DNA from: Larix kaempferi
Lineage: Eukaryota > Streptophyta > Pinopsida > Pinales > Pinaceae
Length of the DNA stretch: 64,000 nucleotides
Direction of reading: 5' to 3'
Assembly (NCBI GenBank): GCA_027924585.1
Contig: BSBM01000140.1
Location: 4,480,001-4,544,000 of the forward strand
The notes under the pieces are model-generated. The model was not told the DNA's origin, ran no database searches, and saw nothing but the letters and a program-made list of their open reading frames with translations. Of this stretch, positions 57,693-64,000 are shown one piece after another (positions within the stretch are counted from its first letter, which is position 1; every line of letters starts with the position of its first letter). The position numbers and the translations under genes are program-made.

Positions 57693-57697
57693 AATAG
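57693..57697. repeat. Target site duplication AATAG (right)
   Basis: Matches 42082-42086. The interrupted host sequence, an LTR of another gypsy element, should continue here. Confidence 0.95.
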
Positions 57698-59216
57698 CAT
57701 GTTGTTAAAGTGTAGAAGACATGGTGGTGGTATTAGATTGAGATCATGGGAAAAGCAATGTCACCAACTTTACAAAGGTGTGTTTCGAAAAGTTGATACA
57801 ATGGGGGCTAGCTGGCTCATTAAAGACTATCATGTGGTTCTCATGTGCTAGGGAGAAATATTCTTAAATCTTTGCGAGGGTTTAATTGTTGTTTGGAAAA
57901 CTGCAAAGAAAGAGGAGAGCTCAGCTCTCTCTCTCAGCTACCATGGCCGCCATGGCCACCCTGTGTTAACTCTGTACAAACAAAGTCTTGACCACACAAA
58001 AGATTTAGATTTATGGAGGCTTCTCTCGGTGGTGCGAAACCAACTTTGGCCACCCTACCAGTCTCTCTGCGTCGATTTCAGAAGCATTTGTAGAGGTACT
58101 GTTTGTTTTTCTTTTTCTTTTTTTTTACCACAGGTAGATAATAAATTCACAGTTAGAGTCTTTAACTCTAAGCTCTAACATTTTGCAATGTTGGTAGGAG
58201 GTTTCAAGGGTTCTTGGTATGCGACTAGACAATGTGGGAATACAAGACATACTGGTTGTTTTTTCCCTTTTAAGGTAAGTCTTGGGTTTTGTTCGATAAA
58301 TTCCCTGCCAACTATGTTTCGAATGTTTTAGCAAAGCTTGAGCTTGCTTGTTTTACAGTTTTGGTATTTTCCAGAGTTCTCAGGGGATTTCGACTTCTAT
58401 CTTTCTCTATAGAAAATACTAGGATTTACAAAATTACAATCTCCATCAGTTGATTTAGAGTTGACTTAGTAAATGGGAGATTCGCGAAGCAGGGTTTTAT
58501 GCTTCAAATATTAATTGTAACTCTTATGGCTTTGACACCCAACTTGGGGTTTCTCCCAATGTGTAAAATAAATGGTGTTCCAGATTGTTTTCAAAGTTTT
58601 CATTAAAAATTTGAATTCACATCGATGTATAAATTCCTATTTTAAGGTGAAAATGCCCGCGTTATGAATTAGATTCAAGACTTTGCATAACGGTTTTAAT
58701 TAACAACCTGGAAGTTTCTAAGTAGCTCTTTTTCCTTGGTTTTTAATGAATTAATGTTTCTACTGGTAAAAAACGATGGTTGTTTGTTTCAAAGGGTCTT
58801 TGATGCCATAACATTATTTTTACAGGCTTAAAATGTTGATTGTTGGTTTAAATAAATAATTGATGCTGCAGATATTGTTTATGGAAAGGGTTTTGAAAAG
58901 ATAGGGATGCATGCTAGGTTTGTCAGATGACTCTAAAATCTTTAGGTTTATGATGAATGCATTATGTATTTTTCCCTAAGATGGGAATATACAGTAAGCA
59001 TTGTGAAAGCACTCTAGGCCTTGGTAACCTAAAATGTCTTTTAAGTTTTAAACTGGAAACCTGGCAAGTTTTTTGAACGTACCGCCTAGTTATGTTATGA
59101 AATTATCAGGGTTAAAATATATAGGATTTAACATACCAATATCTCCATTTAATAGTTTTAATTGTAACGCAACATGAATAGAGTTGGTTGTTAGTTTTTC
59201 AGAATTTACTTCAATC
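57698..59216. other. Probable outer part of the interrupted gypsy LTR and unknown flank
   Basis: By insertion logic the LTR that starts at 41614 resumes at 57698, but its outer end could not be located. No protein is recognised. A Kozak-like double start (ccatggccgccatggcc at about 57943) opens a frame of only eight codons. T-rich runs and agctcagctctctctctcag resemble a transcribed leader, perhaps of the LTR or of an unknown gene. Confidence 0.45.
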
Positions 59217-59789
59217 TGATCTAGGATCTTAATGAGAGAACAACATGTACAGCATATCTACAGCATATCAATCATGGACACAATAATGCAAGCACACAAG
59301 AGACACATAGTTTACTTGGGGAAAACCATAAAGGTGAAAAACCCCAATAACTTCCTCAGAGATAGATAGAGAAATGATACAACCCAACCATAAGAGATAG
59401 ACATCTCCTATCAGCAACGTCTCCTCCTCCACAAGTGCGCACTCTCCAAAGAGTGTGTGAGAGAATATAATGATCAAATAGAGTGCCTTCCGCACTCTAT
59501 TTATACTTGACTTGAGTTTCCTAATAACCTTTACCAGGTCATCCTTAACTTAACCAAATAACATAAAGTTGACTAGGCCGACCCCCAATAGGGTGGTCTA
59601 ATAACCCTTTGACCCACATGACTTATACAGGGATGACCCCAACAAGGTGGTCTAATAACCCATCAAGTATAAGTTACAACACTTACAATATAAATGACGA
59701 CACTTCCGTATAGAGGAATAATAACATCTCTATAGGAATACAATATACATATATGTGAAATACTTTATGAAGTTACATATACATTGACA
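59217..59789 (-). repeat. 3' LTR of copia-like element 2 (about 573 bp)
   Basis: The right end is fixed by ...ACATTGACA before the polypurine tract. The left end is set to TGATCTAGGATCTTAATG as the best TG start and is uncertain by some bases because the partner LTR is not in the window. Confidence 0.7.
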
Positions 59790-59800
59790 CTCCCTCTTAA
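59790..59800 (-). other. Polypurine tract of copia-like element 2
   Basis: The minus strand reads TTAAGAGGGAG directly before the LTR, very like TTAAGGGGGAG of element 1. Confidence 0.75.
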
Positions 59801-60029
59801 CTAGGAACGTATTTCTCGACACAGGTCTTCTAGCACAAGTCTTCTTCTCTAGATCATCGTCATCATTACTGCTGCTGCTATCTCAATCAATGTCTGAATC
59901 TAATCATCATAGGAATTTCTACAGAGCCAGTCCTTTTTCATATTGGATGTAGGCCCACCACCTGCAGGTCTTCATCATCACTGGCCATACTGTGGAATAC
60001 TCAGGACTGGTTACGTGCCTCAACAAAAC

Positions 60030-60900
60030 CTCGAAAGATCATCCCAGGAGTGATTACAAGCACACTGCTCAACCTATTGGATCTACCAGGATCTTTTACA
60101 TGTTGACCTTCAGAAAACCTACTCATAGCAACCCAAGATGTTACGAGCAAACCGCTCTAGCTATCTAGACCTCGATAGAGCATCCCAGGCTATTACGAGC
60201 ACATTGCTCTACCTGTCCAGATTTTAAAGGATCTTTTCTATGTGAACTTTCGCAAAACCTACTGAGAGCATCCCAGGATGTTACGAGAAAACTGCTCTAC
60301 CTGTCTAGATATCGATAGAGCATCACGGGTTGTTATGAGCACACCGCTCTACCTGTCTAGATTTTAAAGGATCTTTTCTATGCTACCTTCACAACCTGTC
60401 CACGGCCACAGAGTATCAAGCCGATACTCACCATACATCATCCTGATGTACATCATCACATGATCAACCTGATCATCATCATAGCATCGTCCTGGTGGAT
60501 ATCATCTGGAGGAAAATCCTGAAGCTCGCAATCTGTGATCATCCTGATCATCATCATAGCATCAACCTGATGCATATCATCTGGAGCAACATCCTAAGGC
60601 TCGTCATCTGTGATCATCCTGACTAAACAGTATATCAATTTGATGCATACAAAGTATCTACCTGATACATATCATCATACATGATCTACCTGATCACATG
60701 AATGCATCCATCTGATATAAATAATGCATCCACCTGATACACACATAAGTACATGATCTACCTGATCATACAAGTATCAACCTGATACATATACAAATAC
60801 ACGATCTAACTGATCAAAGCATCCAACATGATGCATCTACAAATACATGATCAAACTAATCAGAGCGTCCAACTGATGCATATACAAAGCAGTAACTAGA
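60030..60900. repeat. Tandem repeat tract of copia-like element 2
   Basis: Units of about 115-125 bp with ttacgagcacaccgctctac and gattttaaaggatcttttct (60040-60390), then shorter catcatcctgatcatcat, gatgcatatcatctgga and acatgatctacctgatca words to about 60900. The position between RNase H and 3' LTR matches that of the arrays in copia-like element 1. Confidence 0.8.
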
Positions 60901-60997
60901 GCATGATCCTAATGCTCATCATCTAGTGCTTACATCCATAGCCATGGGAAGGATCCTCCTCTCACCATGCTTGGAATGGCTCCAGCAAATGTGTCCA

Positions 60998-62460
60998 TCA
61001 ATTCTTCCTTAAAGTGTCATCGATATGAAGAACACCAAGCCTCTCTCTGAAGTACTCAAACTTCACTCTGGATAGTGGTTTCATCAATACATCTGCAATC
61101 TGCTCATCCGTCTCAACGTACAGGAGCCTCATTGCTCCTCTCTGCACCATAGCCCTTATATAGTGATATCTGATCTCAATGTGTTTAAACCTTTCGTGGA
61201 ACACCAGATTCTCAGACAGCTTCACACAACTCTGGTTGTCACAAAAGATACCAGTAGCCTCCAGCAGGAGATCAAATAAATCAAAGAGTAGCTTCCGAAG
61301 ACATACTACCTCACAACTAGCTGAACAAGCTAAAACATACTCTGCTTCAGATGTACTCAGTGCTTTGCAAGACTGCTTCCTGCTAAACCAAGAGATCACA
61401 CCTGATCCCATACTGAAGCAGCACCCAGAAGTGCTCTTCCTATCTACAACACTGCCTTCCCAATTTGAATCAACATAACCCTGCAGGTTAAAAGTTTGAT
61501 TCGCATCCTACTTGAGGCCATAATCAATTGTACCCTTCAGGTACCTCAGAATATTCTTTACAGCAACCAGGTGAACATCTCTTGGATCTGTCAAGTACTG
61601 GCTCAATGTGTTCACTACAAAGCAAACATCTGGTCTCATGTTCGTCAGGTACATCAAGGACCCAATCATCTGACGATACACAGTGACATCAACCGGATCA
61701 GATGAAGCATCACACAGAAGCTTCAGGTTCGATGCCATAGGTGTGGCCATGGCCTTCCAGTCCATCATCCTGAACCTCTTCAGGATCTCTACTGCATACT
61801 TCCCTTGTCCAAGGAATATTCCATCTGCACTCTGCCACACCTCCATGCCTAGAAAGTAGTGCATCATCCACAAGTTCTTCATCTTGAACTTGGCAGCAAG
61901 CTTCCGCTGCATGTCGAAAATCAATCTATCGACACCTTTAACAAACAGGTTATCCACATACAAAAGTAGTATCACTAGATTGCCTTCCTCAACCTTGTAG
62001 TAAAGGTTGGAATCTGCTTTACTCTTGGTAAAGCCCAAACTAGATAGAAAGTTGTCTATCCTACCATACCAAGTTCTGCACATATATGACTTCCCGTCAT
62101 GTGTCTCAAAACCAAGTTGCTTCTCCACATACACTTCCTCTTCGACTAGACCATTCAAGAAAGTTGTCTTGACATCCATCTGGTGTATCTTCGATTTCAT
62201 CACTACAGCCAGACCAAGTACTGATCTGATGGAAGTGTGCTTGGATATAGGTGTAGAAGTCTCTTCATACTCAATTCCTTTTTATAGGAGAAGCCACGAG
62301 CTACAAACCTCATTTTTTATTTCTCCATGCTATCATCTGCAGCATGCTTGATCTTATAGATCCATTTGGAAGTCACAGTAGACTTCCCTTTAGGTCTTGG
62401 GACTGCATCCCAAACATCATTCTTCATGATCGACTGATCATGGCATTCTTCTATTACTTC
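60998..62460 (-). pseudogene. Copia RT and RNase H of element 2
   Basis: Minus strand. From about 62460: MKNDVWDAVPRPKGKSTVTS and KWIYKIKHAADDSMEK, then an in-frame stop, MRFVARGFSYK, a frame break near 62283, then MMKSKIHQMDVKTTFLNG from 62203 with LLLYVDNLFVKG. Copia RT has YVDD here; this copy has YVDN, which removes one catalytic Asp. YRQMIGSLMYLTNMRPDVCF follows. A single stop at 61508 precedes the RNase H (GYVDSNWEGSVVDRKSTSG, then ALSTSEAEY and CDNQSCVKLSEN), which ends intact (PLSRVKFEYFRERLGVLHID) at 60998. The RT lesions mean it cannot support its own movement. Confidence 0.9.
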
Positions 62461-62983
62461 ATCCTAGATCCTAGAACTTCAATATTTTCAATATCTTCAA
62501 TAGATATCATTGTTGCTGGAACAAATGTTGTAGTCCTTCTTTGTTAGGTGATGGTATATGATATTTCCTACAAAACAAGTTAAATTGCATGATTAGAAAC
62601 ATCTCATAGTTTTCAGAACAAATTCTTACATAGAAAGAAATATGTCATATAGTCATGCAATTATTTTAGCCAATGCCTCAATACAACATTTATCCATATC
62701 ATGTAACTTTCTAGATGCCTTCTAATCTCTACCATAACATTGTTAATAGTTTGCACTACTCCCAACATGTTAGCAAAGAGGTTTCATTCTAGATAAGTAG
62801 CAATGGAATGTTGTACAGTGCCATAGGCCACTTACCCATTACATGCATATTAGTAGTATGTTGTTAATTAATGCAATTATTCTAATATGCCAAAAATACA
62901 CAGCCTAATTCTAGGAACATCAGTATATACATCATTGAACAGTATTAATTATTTAAACAATCAAATATGCAAGAAATGATAGT
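62461..62983. other. Non-coding block between RT and integrase of copia-like element 2
   Basis: 62461-62545 still looks weakly coding (ATMISIEDIENIEVLGSRMK). From 62560 to 62990 no coding is seen. The block is related to 10160-10590 in copia-like element 1. On the minus strand its ends read AAAGATAAGTATTTG and TTTTGTAGGAAA in both elements, which could be splice-like borders. Confidence 0.5.
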
Positions 62984-63178
62984 TCAAATACTTATCTTTG
63001 TTTGTTTGTTGGGTTGACTCCCTCTCCATCTTTGCTTCCTTTCTGCAACTCCATTCTGATGTGGATTGTGAGAAGTGGTCGACTCCCTCTGAATATCTAC
63101 ATCCTTGTAGAAACTACTGGAGTGTGCTCCCTCTTGATCTTTGCTTCCTGGATTACCTGTCCTTGAACTTATATCCAT
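62984..63178 (-). pseudogene. Copia integrase scrap
   Basis: A 64-residue minus-strand frame with STTSHNPHQNGVAERKQR, matching the conserved PQQNGVAERKNR block around the last catalytic Glu of copia integrases. The rest of integrase upstream is not recognisable. Confidence 0.7.
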
Positions 63179-64000
63179 CCTCGATCACTATGCATGCTTA
63201 CAAGTATCATTATTGTAATATCCTTGAGATCTCATACATAATCATACATTCATTAGTATAATCTCAATACTAAAATAATCTTAAACATGTATAGTCATGA
63301 TTATTTCAAACACAGATAATAAGCGTTAGCATTCAATGTTTTAAGGAAGACTTCTCTTACTCATGCATATTTATCTTTGACTAAAAGACTTTTCTGGTTA
63401 CTCATATCATCAATCAAGGTAAGAGACATAATATGCATAAACCCTAGATTACTTAAATTTCTAACTTCATAAATAATCATTATCAATCATGCCATGTATA
63501 CTTATATAAGAGATCCTAACACAAGGTAGGATTCTAACTTGACATAGGAAAAACATACCTGGATTGGCATGCTAGCTAGTTATATTTAACATACCCGCAT
63601 AATGTCTTCCTTTTTTCTTCAATGACTTGTGCTAGTTACCTGCATATCTCATAGGTTAACCATTATAGAACCAAGTTATACATACCTCGTAAGTAGATCT
63701 TCTAAGTGATCCATGACAATGGATGAGACTTTGTCTTCATGTCACCATGATCATATGTTCTTGAACTAGAACATGATTTGTCTTTCTTGGTGTACCTTTC
63801 ATGTTAGCAGAAAACATAAACCTCATACAACACCATAATGCATTAGTACAATCATAAGTGTCAACACCCTAATCAATGAATATCTTCTATCATGCATTTG
63901 TGAAATTGCCCACATAAGATCCAAAGAGATGATGTAAACCTCACAATGAAAGAATTTAGGAATAATAGAAGAAGAGACAAGCAATAGAACTTAGATCCAA
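63179..64000. other. Non-coding interior of copia-like element 2
   Basis: Related to about 10690-11400 in copia-like element 1 (cacaaggtaggattctaact, catacctggattggcatgc-like). Several AG|GTATGT-type words occur on the minus strand in both elements. No protein seen. Confidence 0.55.

Larger units (their letters stand above)
59217..64000 (-). mobile_element. Ty1/copia-like element 2, cut by the right window edge
   Basis: Minus-strand element related to copia-like element 1. From the left: 3' LTR (about 59217-59789), polypurine tract, about 1.2 kb of tandem repeats, RNase H and RT (60998-62460), a non-coding block, an integrase scrap (about 63040-63178) and non-coding interior to the window edge. 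The 5' LTR lies outside, so neither target duplication nor age can be read. The LTR shares ctaataaccctttgaccca with element 1 LTRs. Confidence 0.88.

Noticed and set aside
57943-57970. Kozak-like start ccatggccgccatggcc as a host gene start
   Set aside because: The frame stops after eight codons (ATG...TGT TAA) and no continuation with splice sites was recognised.

Overview
The window is plant nuclear DNA dominated by nested LTR retrotransposons, with one stretch of decayed, intron-bearing gene remnants (about 16-31 kb). Plant features are tRNA-iMet-type primer sites (TGGTATCAGAGC), a plant mobile domain gene, U2-type splice signals and Tat-lineage Ty3/gypsy elements with an archaeal-type RNase H. 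The density of old nested elements and slowly decaying pseudogenes suggests a large-genome seed plant, possibly a gymnosperm; this is inference and no species is claimed. No intact ordinary host gene was found.

Layout. (1) 1-15179: an old Tat-like Ty3/gypsy element on the minus strand, cut by the left window edge; gag-pol is broken, and its leader is interrupted by a Ty1/copia-like element (6377-13425) with two 606-bp LTRs and a TAGCC target duplication. (2) 15180-18000: degraded retroelement-associated ORF remnants on the plus strand. (3) 18.3-27.6 kb: a tandem duplication of about 4.5 kb, each unit carrying a decayed multi-exon gene with a ParB/sulfiredoxin-like segment; the second unit runs on into a region resembling a permuted DNA methyltransferase. 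(4) 28-30.8 kb: a decayed gene with up to three FCP1/NIF-like phosphatase segments. (5) 18-40 kb: dozens of copies of an about 20-bp palindrome (consensus near GAAGGGTCGGTCGACCCTTC) at spacings of about 50-170 bp, plus minisatellites. (6) 40.3-42.1 kb: gag and LTR of another Ty3/gypsy element. (7) 42087-57692: a complete 15,606-bp Tat-like element inserted into that LTR, with 724-bp LTRs, AATAG target duplication, primer site and polypurine tract. (8) 57.7-59.2 kb: remainder of the split LTR or its flank. (9) 59.2-64 kb: a second Ty1/copia-like element, running off the right edge.

The 15.6-kb element is the most interesting object. On the minus strand it encodes gag, protease, RT, RNase H and integrase, followed by a separate archaeal-type RNase H. 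Only a few lesions separate it from an open reading frame. On the opposite strand, between pol and the 3' LTR, it carries what looks like a complete gene for a plant mobile domain protein: tandem repeats, TATA box, 5'-UTR intron, two coding exons joined in frame and an acidic tail. Antisense introns are not spliced from the genomic RNA, which would explain their survival through retrotransposition. CGCGAT-rich palindromic repeats occur both in the 5'-UTR intron of this antisense gene and in the sense leader of the element.

Relative ages from LTR pairs counted by eye: about 8 differences in 724 bp (1.1%) for the 15.6-kb element and about 34 in 606 bp (5.6%) for the first copia-like element.
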